Of a stretch of 37,485 bases of DNA, positions 7,364 through 17,117 are shown in pieces. Position 1 is the first letter of the stretch. Each line of letters begins with the position of its first letter. The position numbers were made by a program, and so were the translations under genes. The stretch is from Deltaproteobacteria bacterium RBG_16_49_23. Its GTDB lineage: Bacteria > Desulfobacterota > BSN033 > UBA1163. The stretch is taken from NCBI GenBank assembly GCA_001798855.1, contig MGQQ01000068.1, positions 1-37,485 on the forward strand, given 5' to 3'. Below the pieces are notes generated by a model. It was given only the letters and a program-made list of their open reading frames with translations, did not search any database and was not told where the DNA came from.

Positions 7364-8251
7364 CTATCCTCTCGGGTGATATCGCTGATGGATCTTCTTC
7401 AATCTTTCGCCTGTCACATGGGTATAGATCTGTGTCGTGGAGATGTCGACATGGCCAAGCATCAGCTGCACAGAGCGAAGATCCGCCCCCCCTTCAAGGA
7501 GATGGCTGGCGAAAGAATGGCGGAGAAGGTGGGGGGTGATCCTTTTACGGATTCCAGCCTTCCGCCCATAGGCCTTAATGCTCTTCCAGAACTGCTGCCG
7601 GCTCATCGGCCTTCCGGATCGATTGACAAAGAGAAAGGGGCTCTCCCTCTCTTTTAAGAGTCTTTCCCGGGGTTCCCTCATATAGCGTTGCACCCAGTTC
7701 ATCGCCTCGCTGCCGATCGGCACAATCCTCTCTTTTGAACCTTTCCCGTAAAGGAGGGCATATCCCGCTTCGAGTTGGACATGATTGACCTGGAGGCGAA
7801 TCAATTCAGAGACCCTCATGCCTGTGGCATAGAGCATCTCCAGCATGGCCCGATCTCTTATTCCCCTTGGGATCATGGGATCGGGTTGCACCAGCAGCTT
7901 CTCCACCTCCTCCAGGGAGAGGATCTCGGGGAGGGTCCTGGCGATCTTCGGAGATTCGACTTCTTCCGACGGATTGGCGCCCAGAATGCCCTCTTCGGTC
8001 AGGAAGCGAAGGAAGACGCGGATGGAGACCAGATTCCTCGCCAGGGTCTTGCTCGAAAGTCCCTTCTTTTTCAGGAAGAGGAGGAATTCCCTGATATCGA
8101 GCTTTGAAATCTCCCTGGCCTCTTCAATCCCTTTTCCCCGTAAATGGTTTAGAAAGCGATTCAGCCCATGGCTGTAGGCTTCGATCGTATTCCTGGAAAG
8201 GCCCTTTTCGACGATGAGATAATGGAGGAATCGGTCTAACAATTGATGCAT
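7364..8251 (-). CDS. xerD: Tyrosine recombinase XerC/XerD
   Basis: 295 residues, standard length. Resolves chromosome dimers at dif with its partner Xer protein and FtsK. N-terminal SAM-like core-binding domain (about 1-90) and C-terminal catalytic domain. The full catalytic set is visible: R146 (GMRVSEL), K173 (GSKER), H241 and R244 (HLLRHSF), H267 (LGHVD) and nucleophile Y276 (QIYTHV). XerD is favoured over XerC on general resemblance only. Last gene of the rimP-to-xerD cluster, separated from dut by a 47-bp spacer containing a hairpin repeat, and without a strong Shine-Dalgarno sequence. Confidence 0.92.
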   Translation of the reverse strand: MHQLLDRFLHYLIVEKGLSRNTIEAYSHGLNRFLNHLRGKGIEEAREISKLDIREFLLFLKKKGLSSKTLARNLVSIRVFLRFLTEEGILGANPSEEVESPKIARTLPEILSLEEVEKLLVQPDPMIPRGIRDRAMLEMLYATGMRVSELIRLQVNHVQLEAGYALLYGKGSKERIVPIGSEAMNWVQRYMREPRERLLKERESPFLFVNRSGRPMSRQQFWKSIKAYGRKAGIRKRITPHLLRHSFASHLLEGGADLRSVQLMLGHVDISTTQIYTHVTGERLKKIHQRYHPRG

Positions 8252-8252
8252 C

Positions 8253-8281
8253 GTTGCATGGGATGCAACCCTAAAGGGTTG
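8253..8281. repeat. Two overlapping hairpins before xerD
   Basis: A 7-bp perfect stem with 3-base loop (8253-8269) ends one base from the xerD start codon, and overlaps a 6-bp stem with TAAA loop (8266-8281). They share bases 8266-8269 and cannot form together. Looks like a remnant of a common REP-type unit; it could affect xerD translation. Confidence 0.5.
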
Positions 8282-8298
8282 CCCTACGATTAAATTTG

Positions 8299-8748
8299 TC
8301 AGACCCCTGTGTGACCGAAGCCCCCCCCTTGCCTTTGCGTGGGGGGCAATTCGTCCACCTCTACCAGAATCGAACGAAAAACGCGGGAGATCACCATCTG
8401 GGCGATTCTCTCACCGTTACGAAGAGTGAAAGGCTCCTTTCCAAAATTGATCAGGAGGATTCCCACCTCTCCGCGATAGTCCGAATCAATCGTCCCCGGT
8501 CCATTGACCAGGCCAATCCCTTTCTGAATGGCCAACCCGCTGCGGGGTCGAACCTGTCCTTCAAATCCTTTGGGAATGGCAACCGAAATCCCGGTTGGAA
8601 TGAGTCTCCTCTCGCCGGGCAGGAGGGTAACCTCCTCTTCGAGAGAGGCAAAGAGGTCCATTCCGGAGGAACCTTCGGTCATATATTGGGGAAGGGAAAT
8701 GGGGTGATTCTTTTTGAGCCGTCTGATATGGATCTTTACCTGTTCCAT
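8299..8748 (-). CDS. dut: Deoxyuridine 5'-triphosphate nucleotidohydrolase
   Basis: 149 residues from the ATG at 8748. Hydrolyses dUTP to dUMP and pyrophosphate, keeping uracil out of DNA, and complements the uracil-DNA glycosylase nearby. All five trimeric dUTPase motifs are seen: SSGMDL (27-32), RPRSGLA (67-73), GTIDSDYRGE (85-94), ERIAQMV (113-119) and the C-terminal RQGGGFGHTG (139-148). The start is uncertain: ATG 8757 would add three residues and the frame extends further. Both starts lie inside the end of the M16 peptidase gene, so translation is probably coupled. Confidence 0.95.
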   Translation of the reverse strand: MEQVKIHIRRLKKNHPISLPQYMTEGSSGMDLFASLEEEVTLLPGERRLIPTGISVAIPKGFEGQVRPRSGLAIQKGIGLVNGPGTIDSDYRGEVGILLINFGKEPFTLRNGERIAQMVISRVFRSILVEVDELPPTQRQGGGFGHTGV

Positions 8749-10070
8749 TGACCCCATGGTTGCAGATTCCTGTCGAGCTGGCTTCCATCCATGGGGCCCA
8801 GAACGGTGAGGCAAAAGTACTGTTCATCGAAGATCTGGCCGGCCAGGTTTTTGACCATCTCCTCATCGACCTCGTCAATGCCCTTCAGGATGGAGTCCAC
8901 GGTCTGATAGGTTTCAAAGTAGATCTCATTTTTAGCCAGTCGGGTCATTAAACTGTCAGAGCTCTCCATGCTGAGCAGAAGATTGCCCTTCAACTGTTCT
9001 TTAGCGATCTTCAGCTCTCCGTTCTTGAAGGGCTCGGACTTAAGCTTTTTAAACTCTTTCAGGATGAGTTCAATGACCTCTTCGAATGAGCTCTCGTCCG
9101 TTCCCGCATAAACCACGACCAGCCCGGTATCGATATAGGTGGGAAGATAGGAATAGACGGAATAGGCCAGGCCGCGGTTCTCCCTGATCTCCTGAAAGAG
9201 CCGTGAACTCATGCCCCCTCCTAAAATCGTATTCAACACATAAGAGCCAAACCGGAGGGAGTGGTTGTAATGAAGTCCATGGGTGCCCAGACAGAAGTGG
9301 ACCTGTTCCAGATCCCGCTTCAAGACATGGGTGGTGGAGATCGAAAGAGGTTTCACCCTTTCTCTGACATGGTTCGATCTCGAGATCCGGCCAAATGTGG
9401 CTTCGATGAGGTCAACCACGTTCTGATGACAGAGATTCCCTGCCGCACAGACGATGATCCGGTCCGGTTGATACTGGGATCTAAAAAATTGGTCGATCTG
9501 ATCCCGACGGAAGGATTGAACCCGGTCCGCGGTTCCGCAGATCGGAAAGCCAAGGGGATGATCTCCCCAGCAGGTCCGGTTGAAAAGATCGTGGACGTAA
9601 TCGTCGGGCGTATCCTCTACCATCCTGATCTCCTGAAGGATGACCATCCTTTCCTTATCCACATCCTTTTCGTCCAGAAGGGAGTGGAGAAAGATATCGG
9701 AGAGGAGGTCGATGGCAAGGGGCAGGTTTTTATCGATCACTTTGGCATAAAAACAGGTATATTCCCTCCCGGTAAAGGCATTCAGGGTACCGCCCACAGA
9801 GTCGATCTCCTTGGCGATGTCAAAAGCGGTTCTTCGCTCGGTCCCCTTGAAGAGCAGATGTTCGATGAAATGGGAGATTCCGTTTTCGTGCGGCTGCTCA
9901 TCCCTGGATCCCGTGGTAACCCAGATGCCAATGGAGACCGATTTGAGATAGGGAATCTCTTCCGTGATCACTTTAATCCCGTTCTCCAGAACGGTCTTCT
10001 GGTATCCGGGGCCATCCGGCATGGCGGCGGGTTTTAATGAAGAGCACAGTTTACTCTTGATTGAATCCAT
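8736..10070 (-). CDS. M16 family zinc metallopeptidase (processing-peptidase-like)
   Basis: 444 residues. Inverted zinc motif HFIEH with H67, E70 and H71, third ligand probably E147 in LQEIRM. The GGTLNAFTGREYT segment (93-105) and the C-terminal inactive half with RENRGLAYSVYS are typical of the MPP-beta/YmxG group. No signal peptide is visible, so probably cytoplasmic. Starts two bases after the pnp stop; pnp-M16-dut is a widespread order in deltaproteobacteria and Firmicutes. The in vivo substrate is not known for this group. Confidence 0.92.
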   Translation of the reverse strand: MDSIKSKLCSSLKPAAMPDGPGYQKTVLENGIKVITEEIPYLKSVSIGIWVTTGSRDEQPHENGISHFIEHLLFKGTERRTAFDIAKEIDSVGGTLNAFTGREYTCFYAKVIDKNLPLAIDLLSDIFLHSLLDEKDVDKERMVILQEIRMVEDTPDDYVHDLFNRTCWGDHPLGFPICGTADRVQSFRRDQIDQFFRSQYQPDRIIVCAAGNLCHQNVVDLIEATFGRISRSNHVRERVKPLSISTTHVLKRDLEQVHFCLGTHGLHYNHSLRFGSYVLNTILGGGMSSRLFQEIRENRGLAYSVYSYLPTYIDTGLVVVYAGTDESSFEEVIELILKEFKKLKSEPFKNGELKIAKEQLKGNLLLSMESSDSLMTRLAKNEIYFETYQTVDSILKGIDEVDEEMVKNLAGQIFDEQYFCLTVLGPMDGSQLDRNLQPWGQWNR

Positions 10071-10072
10071 GT

Positions 10073-12202
10073 TCAGACCTTCTCTTCGCCCTTGTCCTCT
10101 TTCGAATGCATGTTTTCCTTCAAGGCTGCCTTCCGGCTGAGGCGGATCCGACCCTGCGGGTCAACCTCGATCACCTTGACCGGCATATCATCGCCTTCCT
10201 TCACGATATCGGTCACCTCTTTGACATGATAGTCCGCCAGCTGGGAGATGTGGACCAGGCCATCCGTCCCTGGGAAGATCTCGACAATGGCGCCAAATCC
10301 CATGATCCTCTTTACCTTGCCCATATAGATCGCGCCCACTTCCACTTCCTGGGTGAGCCGTTTGATGATCTGGATGGCTTTTTCAATCGATTCATAATTC
10401 GGCGAGGCTAACTTGACCGCGCCCGAATCCTCCACATCGATTTTCACGCCGGTCTGTTCGACGATCGACCGGATATTCTTGCCTCCCGGTCCGATGATGT
10501 CGCGGATCTTCTCCTGTTTGACCTGGAGCGTGACAATCCTCGGGGCATGCCGGGAGAGATCCTTCCGGGGTTCCGGAAGGGTCTCCCTCATTTTCTCCAG
10601 TATGTAGAGCCTTCCTTCGCGCGACTGCTGAAGGACCCGGCCCAGCACCTCTTTCGATATTCCCTTGATCTTGATATCCATCTGAATGGCAGTGACCCCT
10701 TCGGCTGTGCCCGCCATTTTAAAATCCATATCGCCGATATGATCTTCGTCGCCAAGGATGTCGGAGAGGATCGCCTCCTCCCTGTCTTCGAGAATCAACC
10801 CCATGGCAATCCCGGCCACAGGCGCTTTGATGGGAACGCCCGCATCCATCAGGGAGAGGCTTGCCCCGCAGACGGTGGCCATCGAGGAGGAGCCATTCGA
10901 CTCCAGGACCTCCGAGACGATTCGAATCGTGTAAGGAAATTTTTCGCTGGAGGGAAGAATGGGGAGGATGGCCCTCTCGGCCAGGGCCCCATGGCCGATC
11001 TCTCTTCGAGAAGGCGATCTCAGGGGGGAGACTTCCCCGGTGCTGAACGGAGGAAAGTTGTAGTGAAGCATGAATGACTTATAGGTCTCTCCCATTAAGG
11101 AGTTGATCTTCTGTTCGTCCTCGGAGGTGCCGAAGGTGACCACGGCAAGCACCTGGGTTTCCCCGCGTGTGAACAGGGCGGAGCCGTGGGTTCGTGGAAG
11201 GATCCCGGCTTCACAGGAGATGAGACGAATCTCCGAAAGGCCCCTCCCGTCCATTCTCTCTCTCTTCTCCAGAATCCACCTTCGCTTCAGTTTGCGGTCC
11301 ATATCCTCAAAAACCTTCTTGACCATCTTCTGGGATGGATCATCCTCGGTTCCGCATTCCTTGAGGGTGAGATTTAAAATTTCTTCCAGATGTTCTCGCC
11401 TCTTCGCCTTTTCGGGAATCCGGTAGGCCTCCTGCAATCTCTCCTGCGTGAACCCCCTTACCTTTTCAAAAAGGGTTTCATCGGGTATTTTGAAATTGAC
11501 CTCCCTCTTCTTCAGTCCACAAACTTCTCTCAATTGCTTTTGCAATTCGATGACGGGCTTCAGGGATCGATGTCCGAAAAGAATCGCCTCCAGGATCACC
11601 TCTTCCCTCACCTCTTTCGAACTCCCCTCGACCATGATGATCGCATCTTCGCTTCCGGCGACAAAGAGGTCGATGTCGCTCAACTCCAGTTCGTCGGGGG
11701 CGGGGTTGAGGACATATTCTCCATCGATTTTCCCCACTTTTGCTCCTGCGATAGGAACATCGAAAGGAATATCGGAGAGATAGAGCGCGGCCGAAGCCCC
11801 GATCATTCCCAGGATGGAGGGGTCATGATCCGAATCCGCAGAGAGGACCGTTGCGATGACCTGGGTTTCATTCTGGAATCCTTTTGGAAAGAGGGGTCTC
11901 AGGGGCCGATCGATGAACCGGGAGATGAGAATCTCACGGTCGGTCGGTCTTCCCTCCCTTTTGAAAAAACCTCCGGGGATTCTCCCCGCCGCATACGTCA
12001 TCTCCTGGTAGTTCACCGTAAGGGGGAGAAAGTCAATCCCCTCCCTCTTCTCCTCCGATGACACCGCGGTGACCAGAACGACGGTCTCGCCATACTGAAC
12101 GACCACAGCGCCGCTGGCTTGTTTAGCTACCTTTCCCGTCTCTATGGAAAAGGGTTTCCCTCCAAATTCGATCTGCAGCTTTTGAACCATAGGTTTATTC
12201 AC
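10073..12202 (-). CDS. pnp: Polyribonucleotide nucleotidyltransferase (PNPase)
   Basis: 709 residues, family-typical length. Trimeric 3'-5' phosphorolytic exoribonuclease of the degradosome, also making heteropolymeric tails. Two RNase PH-like domains are separated by a helical linker, then a KH domain (about 557-617, GPGGKN at 571-576) and an S1 domain (about 621-691). M1 at 12202 is chosen over M5 because AGGAGAG lies a few bases upstream of it. Directly follows rpsO, the classic rpsO-pnp pair; the 37-bp spacer shows no clear terminator. In E. coli PNPase autoregulates through this leader; not visible here. Confidence 0.98.
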   Translation of the reverse strand: MNKPMVQKLQIEFGGKPFSIETGKVAKQASGAVVVQYGETVVLVTAVSSEEKREGIDFLPLTVNYQEMTYAAGRIPGGFFKREGRPTDREILISRFIDRPLRPLFPKGFQNETQVIATVLSADSDHDPSILGMIGASAALYLSDIPFDVPIAGAKVGKIDGEYVLNPAPDELELSDIDLFVAGSEDAIIMVEGSSKEVREEVILEAILFGHRSLKPVIELQKQLREVCGLKKREVNFKIPDETLFEKVRGFTQERLQEAYRIPEKAKRREHLEEILNLTLKECGTEDDPSQKMVKKVFEDMDRKLKRRWILEKRERMDGRGLSEIRLISCEAGILPRTHGSALFTRGETQVLAVVTFGTSEDEQKINSLMGETYKSFMLHYNFPPFSTGEVSPLRSPSRREIGHGALAERAILPILPSSEKFPYTIRIVSEVLESNGSSSMATVCGASLSLMDAGVPIKAPVAGIAMGLILEDREEAILSDILGDEDHIGDMDFKMAGTAEGVTAIQMDIKIKGISKEVLGRVLQQSREGRLYILEKMRETLPEPRKDLSRHAPRIVTLQVKQEKIRDIIGPGGKNIRSIVEQTGVKIDVEDSGAVKLASPNYESIEKAIQIIKRLTQEVEVGAIYMGKVKRIMGFGAIVEIFPGTDGLVHISQLADYHVKEVTDIVKEGDDMPVKVIEVDPQGRIRLSRKAALKENMHSKEDKGEEKV

Positions 12203-12239
12203 TCTCCTTCGTTTATTTCATTTTTGAAAAATCATCCGT

Positions 12240-12509
12240 CTATTTCCGGAGGCCTAATCGATCGATGATCATTCGATAACGATCCATGTTGTTCCCCTTC
12301 AGATAGTTGAGAAGTCTTCTTCGCTGTCCCACCATCTTCAAGAGGCCCCTCCTTGAGTGATGATCCTTCTTGTGACCTTTAAAATGCTCGGTGAGATAAC
12401 GGATCCGTTCACTGAGAAGGGCGATCTGAACCTCCGGTGAGCCGGTGTCCTTCTCATGAACTCTGAACTGGTCGATGATCTCTTTTGTTTTCTCCTGAAC
12501 CAATGCCAT
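12240..12509 (-). CDS. rpsO: 30S ribosomal protein S15 (uS15)
   Basis: 89 residues, exact family length. Binds 16S rRNA at the central domain junction and helps assemble the platform. The central [19 protein letters not shown] region (42-60) is the conserved rRNA-binding core. Strong ribosome binding site AAGGAGGG 5 bases before ATG. Lies between truB and pnp as in many bacteria. Confidence 0.98.
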   Translation of the reverse strand: MALVQEKTKEIIDQFRVHEKDTGSPEVQIALLSERIRYLTEHFKGHKKDHHSRRGLLKMVGQRRRLLNYLKGNNMDRYRMIIDRLGLRK

Positions 12510-12526
12510 GAAATCCCTCCTTCGAT

Positions 12527-13540
12527 TTAAATAAGATCTTTTCCCTCACCCTTTTCCCCTATGGGGAGAGGAATGGCCTGCCTACCGGTAGGCAGGGGTG
12601 ATGGGTGAAAAACTCTTAATGGACGAAGCACAACTCTTTCCGGGCCTGCCTTGTCACTCTCTCCCCTTCTTAACTCAGATTGTAAGATAGCCACCAGTCC
12701 CTCTCCAGGAGAGGACATTTTAAGCCATTGCCCCTCCACAAAGGGAGGAAGAGGTTGCGGTTCGAAGTCCCGCGCCGCCATCTCCTTTCCATAACGGACC
12801 TTCCGGATCATACGCTCATCTCCGATCACTTCGGGGAAGTCAGGCAATACCTCTTTCAAAGGGATGAGACAGGCCTGCAGGGCCTCCTCCCCCGGAAGGG
12901 CCTTCACCTTTTCCATCGGAATGGCCTGGTCGAGAGAAAAGGGACCGCTCCGGGTCCGTCTCAAAGAGACAAGATGAGCCCCGCATCCAATCCGTATTCC
13001 GATATCCTTTGCCAGGGCCCGGATATATGTCCCTCTGGAGCAGGAGACTCGGAAATGGACCATCGGAAGATCGATCTTCCGTATCTGGAGATCGAAGATT
13101 TGAACCTCCCTCTCTCTTCTTTCGATCTCGATCCCTTTTCTGGCCATCCGGTAGAGGGGTTTTCCTTTCACTTTCACCGCTGAAAACATAGGAGGCGTCT
13201 GCCGGATTCTTCCTGAAAAGGATTTAAAAACGGTTTGGATGGCTTCCGGTGATAGCGTCTCCCAGGAGCCGCTCCGGGTGATTTCGCCCGTAAGGTCATC
13301 GGTTGCGGTCTCTTCTCCCAGCTTCATCACCGCTTCGTAATCTTTCGGATCCTCCCGCAGGAAAGGGACGAGCTTCGTCCCCTCATTCATGACAACGGGG
13401 AGGACTCCCGTGGCAAAAGGGTCGAGCGTTCCGACATGGCCCGCTTTCTTGATAAAAAATCTCGCCTTGATCTCCCTCACCACATCGAGAGAGGTCATTC
13501 CCCCGGGTTTGTCCACGACGAGAAGGCCGTCAATTCTCAT
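12527..13540 (-). CDS. truB: tRNA pseudouridine(55) synthase TruB
   Basis: 337 residues from ATG 13540. Makes pseudouridine 55 in the T-loop of tRNAs. Catalytic aspartate D40 in GHVGTLDP (34-41) is visible, as is the [10 protein letters not shown] block. The start overlaps the rbfA stop by 11 bases and has GGAG upstream; the frame's earlier starts lie inside rbfA. The family-typical end is at LRPLRVF; the last about 26 residues (with PTGRQA) are encoded by a palindromic repeat, so the tail is an acquired extension rather than part of the fold. Confidence 0.95.
   Translation of the reverse strand: MRIDGLLVVDKPGGMTSLDVVREIKARFFIKKAGHVGTLDPFATGVLPVVMNEGTKLVPFLREDPKDYEAVMKLGEETATDDLTGEITRSGSWETLSPEAIQTVFKSFSGRIRQTPPMFSAVKVKGKPLYRMARKGIEIERREREVQIFDLQIRKIDLPMVHFRVSCSRGTYIRALAKDIGIRIGCGAHLVSLRRTRSGPFSLDQAIPMEKVKALPGEEALQACLIPLKEVLPDFPEVIGDERMIRKVRYGKEMAARDFEPQPLPPFVEGQWLKMSSPGEGLVAILQSELRRGESDKAGPERVVLRPLRVFHPSPLPTGRQAIPLPIGEKGEGKDLI
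12577..12596. repeat. 20-bp perfect palindrome in the truB 3' end
   Basis: A perfect dyad centred on ACCGGT, next to a smaller inverted repeat (CCCC/GGGG) at about 12556-12565. This is a common intergenic repeat type in uncultured deltaproteobacteria-like genomes (recollection). Here it is translated as the TruB tail. Confidence 0.7.
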
Positions 13541-13898
13541 CCGGCTTCTCCTCTTTCTCCTCTTGAAGAGATTGTAACACCTCTCCGATATGGATGGCAT
13601 ACTCGATCGAAGGATCGAACTCAAAGGTAATTTCAGGGGTGTAACGCAGGTTGACCCGTCTGGCCAACTCTCTCCGGATATATCCCCTGGCGCTATCGAG
13701 CCCTTTCATTGACCTTGTCCTCTCCTCGACCGAGCCCGGGACACTGAAATGGATCCTGGCCGAACGACAGTCCCCGGTCACCGTCACCCTGGTGATGGTG
13801 ACCAAACCGATCCGTGGGTCCTTGATCGTCTTCACGAACATCTCGGAGATCTCTTTGCGGATCAAATCCGCTACCTTCTCCGATCGCTTTCCTTCCAT
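13530..13898 (-). CDS. rbfA: Ribosome-binding factor A
   Basis: 122 residues. KH-like fold protein that binds nascent 30S subunits and helps 16S 5'-end maturation and cold adaptation. Recognised from KVADLIRKEISEMF (8-21), the DPRIGLVTITRV block (27-38) and the closing FEFDPSIEYAIHI segment. The lysine/glutamate-rich tail is variable in the family. Preceded by DUF503 and overlapping truB by 11 bases, so co-translated. Confidence 0.96.
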   Translation of the reverse strand: MEGKRSEKVADLIRKEISEMFVKTIKDPRIGLVTITRVTVTGDCRSARIHFSVPGSVEERTRSMKGLDSARGYIRRELARRVNLRYTPEITFEFDPSIEYAIHIGEVLQSLQEEKEEKPDEN

Positions 13899-13935
13899 TT
13901 CCTTTAACCCGCTGAAAGAGCCTGAATCGTAAGGT

Positions 13936-14223
13936 TCAGACCGAAAGGATTTCCATCTCCGTATGAACCAGCTCTCCGAGGCTCATCTTTTCGATGAAGT
14001 CGACCACCTTGTCCAGACTGGAATTGATATGCCGCCGGTCATTGCCCACCGTGCAGATTCCGATCTGGGCCCTCTGCCAGAGATCCTGATCCCCGACCTC
14101 CGAGATGGAGACATTGAATCGATGCCTGACCCGATCGATCATCTTTCGAAGGACATGACGCTTTCCTTTGAGCGAATGATTCTCCGGAATCCGAAAATCA
14201 AGCTGGCAAATTCCAACAACCAT
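13936..14223 (-). CDS. DUF503 (YlxP-like) protein
   Basis: 95 residues matching the DUF503 pattern: hydrophobic N-terminal strand, HSLKGKR (16-22), RFNVSISEV (35-43), and GICTVGND. The position between infB and rbfA is the standard one in Firmicutes and deltaproteobacteria. Small alpha-beta dimer; reported as a possible ribosome-biogenesis factor by association, with no proven activity I can state. Good ribosome binding site GGGGAGGGG 6 bases before ATG. Confidence 0.92.
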   Translation of the reverse strand: MVVGICQLDFRIPENHSLKGKRHVLRKMIDRVRHRFNVSISEVGDQDLWQRAQIGICTVGNDRRHINSSLDKVVDFIEKMSLGELVHTEMEILSV

Positions 14224-14255
14224 CGCTTTCCCCTCCCCTTTTCATCCTTCGGGAT

Positions 14256-16829
14256 TTAAGACAATCGGGGTTGAACTTCCTCCATCTCGTAGGATTCAAT
14301 GATATCCCCGGGTTTGATGTCGTTAAAATTCTCCATCCAGATGCCGCATTCGAGACCCTGGGCGCATTCCTTCATATCGTCTTTATGCCGTTTGAGCGAG
14401 GAGATCCGTCCGTCATAGACGACGACGTTATCCCTCAGAAGCCTGGCATGGGATCCCCTCACCACTTTTCCGTCCGTGATCAAACTCCCTGCGATGGTCC
14501 CTGTTTTCCTGACGTTAAAGAGCTGGATCACCTGGGCTCTTCCCAGAAGGCGCTCTTTGTAGGTGGGCTCTAACAGACCCTCCAGGGCTTTCCGGATATC
14601 GGAGATGGCATCATAAATGACCGAGTAGACACGGAGATCCACACTTTCCTGTTCGGCAAGGGACTGGGCCTTGGGTCCCGGCCTCACATTGAACCCGATG
14701 ATGATCGCATTGGAAGCCGAAGCCAGATTGACGTCGGTTTCCGTGATTCCGCCGACCCCGTCAAGGATGATGTTCACTTTTACTTCGTCGTTGGAGAGCT
14801 TCTTTAATGCCTCCTTCATCGCCTCGATCGATCCCTGGACATCCGCCTTGATGATGACATTGAGCTCTTTGATCTCCCCTTTCTTGATCTTTTCATAGAG
14901 CTCTTCGAGAGAGACCTTGCTCAACTTAGAAAGCTCCTTGGCGCGATGCTTCTCCTGTCGGTAGAGGCTGACCTGCTTAGCCATCCTCTCATCCGTGACC
15001 GCGATGAAGGTCTCCCCGGCATCCGGAACGTCGGTGAAGCCCAATACTTCAACGGGGGTGGAGGGGCCGACCTTTTCGATCTTCTGTCCTTTATCATTTA
15101 ACATGGCCCTGACCCTCCCGTAATGGGAGCCTGCGATGAAGACGTCACCCGCCTTCAGGGACCCTTCTTGAACCAGAACGGTTGCCACGGGTCCTCTTCC
15201 CTTATCCAGTTTCGCTTCAATCACAATTCCCCGTGCGGGCTTATCGGGGTTGGCCTTCAACTCCAGTATCTCCGCCTGAAGCAAAATCAGTTCGAGCAGT
15301 TCCTTGATTCCGGTCTTCTGTTTAGCGGATATTTCAGCAATAAGCGTATTGCCTCCCCATTGTTCGGGGACCAGTCCGTATTCTGAAATCTCTTTTCTCA
15401 CCTTTTCCGGATTCGCATTCGGCTTATCCATTTTGTTGATGGCCACGAGGATGGGAACATTGGCCGCCTTTGCATGATCGATTGCCTCTTTGGTCTGCGG
15501 CATAACCCCGTCGTCCGCCGCGACGACCAGGACAACCACGTCGGTAACCTGGGCTCCTCTGGCCCTCATCGCAGTAAATGCCTCATGACCGGGTGTATCA
15601 ATAAAAACGACATGCCCGTTTTCCAGCTGAACATCGTAGGCGCCGATATGCTGGGTGATTCCGCCGGCCTCCCCCTCCACCACATTCGTCTTGCGGATGG
15701 CGTCCAGAAGCATGGTTTTGCCATGATCGACGTGGCCCATAATGGTAACCACGGGCGGCCTGGATTGTAATTCTTCAGGCCGGTCTTCCTTCCTTTCAAG
15801 AAGCTCCTGGCGCTCGATGGAAACCCGTTCCACTTCATATCCGAATTCGCTTGCCGCCAGCGAAGCCACATCTGCATCGATCATCTGATTGATATTGACC
15901 ATGACTCCGATATCCATCAATTTTTTAATCAAATCTCCGCCTTTAACACCCATTCTTTTCGCAAGGTCTCCAACCGAGATCACCTCGGCAATCCGGATGA
16001 CTCTTTTGATGGGTTTGGGGACGGTGATCTCTGTTTTTCTGGGTGATTTCAAAACGAGCTTCTTCTTAAAAGGTTTGAAAGGCCGGATCAACGATTCGCC
16101 CTCTTTCTGTGGTTTCTTCTCTTCAACAAAGCCTTCCTCCTGCACCATCCTCTCTTCGATGAGTCTTCGTTTCTTAACGATCCCCTTTTTCTTCGAAAGA
16201 AAGAGGTTCGCTTTTTGCTCCTGGAGAAGGGCTTCTTTTGCAGATAATTTTGCCTCCCCCTTTTTAGCGGGGGCTTCTTTCTTTTTTATCTCTTCCTCGG
16301 CCTTCCCTGCGCCCTTCACGGCCTCTTTGACCATGACTTTGGGCGGGTGGGGCACTTCAAAAGCCGGTTTGGGTGAAACGGCCTCCCGAATCCCGGCTTT
16401 TATCTCGATCGCCTCCTCTGATTCCTTCTTTCCTTTCAAGGGTGTTGTAATGGACCCCTTTTCTTTCTCCTCCTTGATCTCCCCTTTTTTGGGGACCCTT
16501 AACTCCTTTTGTGGAGTGATCAGTTCTGGCTTTATCTCTGCTTTTGGAACAACAATCTCGGGTTCTACAGACACAGGAGGAGGGGGAGGAGGGAGGATTT
16601 CAAGACTTCTCGTTCTTCTCCGGATGACCGTGGGTTTGACCCGTTTCTCGACGACCTCTTTTTCGGCATCCCTTCCTATGATCTTCTCGTCAGAGAGGGG
16701 AGCGGCCTTTTCGGAAGGTTCGGGCTTTTTATCCTTAACTTTCAATCCCATCCGTTTCAATTTCTGAAGCAGTTTATCGTCCCCTACCCCAACTTCGTTC
16801 GCAAGGTCGAGGACTTTTACCTTCGCCAT
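14256..16829 (-). CDS. infB: Translation initiation factor IF-2
   Basis: 857 residues. GTPase that brings initiator tRNA to the 30S subunit and promotes subunit joining. N-terminal IF2_N subdomain (1-32), a long K/E/P-rich linker with a proline run (80-85), a second IF2_N (about 283-335), then the G domain with G1 GHVDHGKT (365-372), G2 GGITQHIG (389-396), G3 DTPGHE (411-416) and G4 NKMD (465-468), and domains II-IV to the end. Strong AAGGAGG before ATG. Follows ylxR by 18 bases. Confidence 0.98.
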   Translation of the reverse strand: MAKVKVLDLANEVGVGDDKLLQKLKRMGLKVKDKKPEPSEKAAPLSDEKIIGRDAEKEVVEKRVKPTVIRRRTRSLEILPPPPPPVSVEPEIVVPKAEIKPELITPQKELRVPKKGEIKEEKEKGSITTPLKGKKESEEAIEIKAGIREAVSPKPAFEVPHPPKVMVKEAVKGAGKAEEEIKKKEAPAKKGEAKLSAKEALLQEQKANLFLSKKKGIVKKRRLIEERMVQEEGFVEEKKPQKEGESLIRPFKPFKKKLVLKSPRKTEITVPKPIKRVIRIAEVISVGDLAKRMGVKGGDLIKKLMDIGVMVNINQMIDADVASLAASEFGYEVERVSIERQELLERKEDRPEELQSRPPVVTIMGHVDHGKTMLLDAIRKTNVVEGEAGGITQHIGAYDVQLENGHVVFIDTPGHEAFTAMRARGAQVTDVVVLVVAADDGVMPQTKEAIDHAKAANVPILVAINKMDKPNANPEKVRKEISEYGLVPEQWGGNTLIAEISAKQKTGIKELLELILLQAEILELKANPDKPARGIVIEAKLDKGRGPVATVLVQEGSLKAGDVFIAGSHYGRVRAMLNDKGQKIEKVGPSTPVEVLGFTDVPDAGETFIAVTDERMAKQVSLYRQEKHRAKELSKLSKVSLEELYEKIKKGEIKELNVIIKADVQGSIEAMKEALKKLSNDEVKVNIILDGVGGITETDVNLASASNAIIIGFNVRPGPKAQSLAEQESVDLRVYSVIYDAISDIRKALEGLLEPTYKERLLGRAQVIQLFNVRKTGTIAGSLITDGKVVRGSHARLLRDNVVVYDGRISSLKRHKDDMKECAQGLECGIWMENFNDIKPGDIIESYEMEEVQPRLS

Positions 16830-16847
16830 TCCCTTTCCTCCTTCATG

Positions 16848-17117
16848 TTAATCCTTCCCTCCGGCAGTGGTTTTAATTTCGGGCCATTCCTCAAATGGAT
16901 CGAGGTCGACGGATGCCTCGAGCCGGCGTTTCTTTCTGGCCGCCTTTAAACAGGAGGCATCCGGGCAGAGATAAAGCCCTCTCCCATCCTGATGTCTCGC
17001 CCTGGGAGCCATTGCGACGCCATCTGTCGTCAAAGTGAACCGGATCATCTCCTCTTTCTTCCTTCTCTTTCTGCATCCAATACACATTCGAATCGGGACA
17101 TGTTCCATCCGGCTCAT
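16848..17117 (-). CDS. ylxR: YlxR (DUF448) RNA-binding protein
   Basis: 89 residues. The motif HVPIRMCIGCR (6-16) followed by a basic stretch and GRGLYLC (46-52) is diagnostic of YlxR. The family is a small, probably nucleic-acid-binding protein encoded between nusA and infB; it has been linked to RNase P and regulation in some bacteria. The start ATG overlaps the nusA stop (ATGA); M4 is an alternative start. Second cysteine pair C51/C56 is also typical. Confidence 0.95.
   Translation of the reverse strand: MSRMEHVPIRMCIGCRKRRKKEEMIRFTLTTDGVAMAPRARHQDGRGLYLCPDASCLKAARKKRRLEASVDLDPFEEWPEIKTTAGGKD

Noticed and set aside
9261-10037. Plus-strand frame of 258 codons opposite the M16 peptidase gene
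   Set aside because: Antisense shadow of a well-conserved gene, no recognisable domain.
15889-16767. Long plus-strand frame of 292 codons opposite infB
   Set aside because: It is the antisense of the repetitive K/E/P-rich IF-2 linker, giving Phe/Ser-rich low-complexity sequence with no ribosome binding site or domain.
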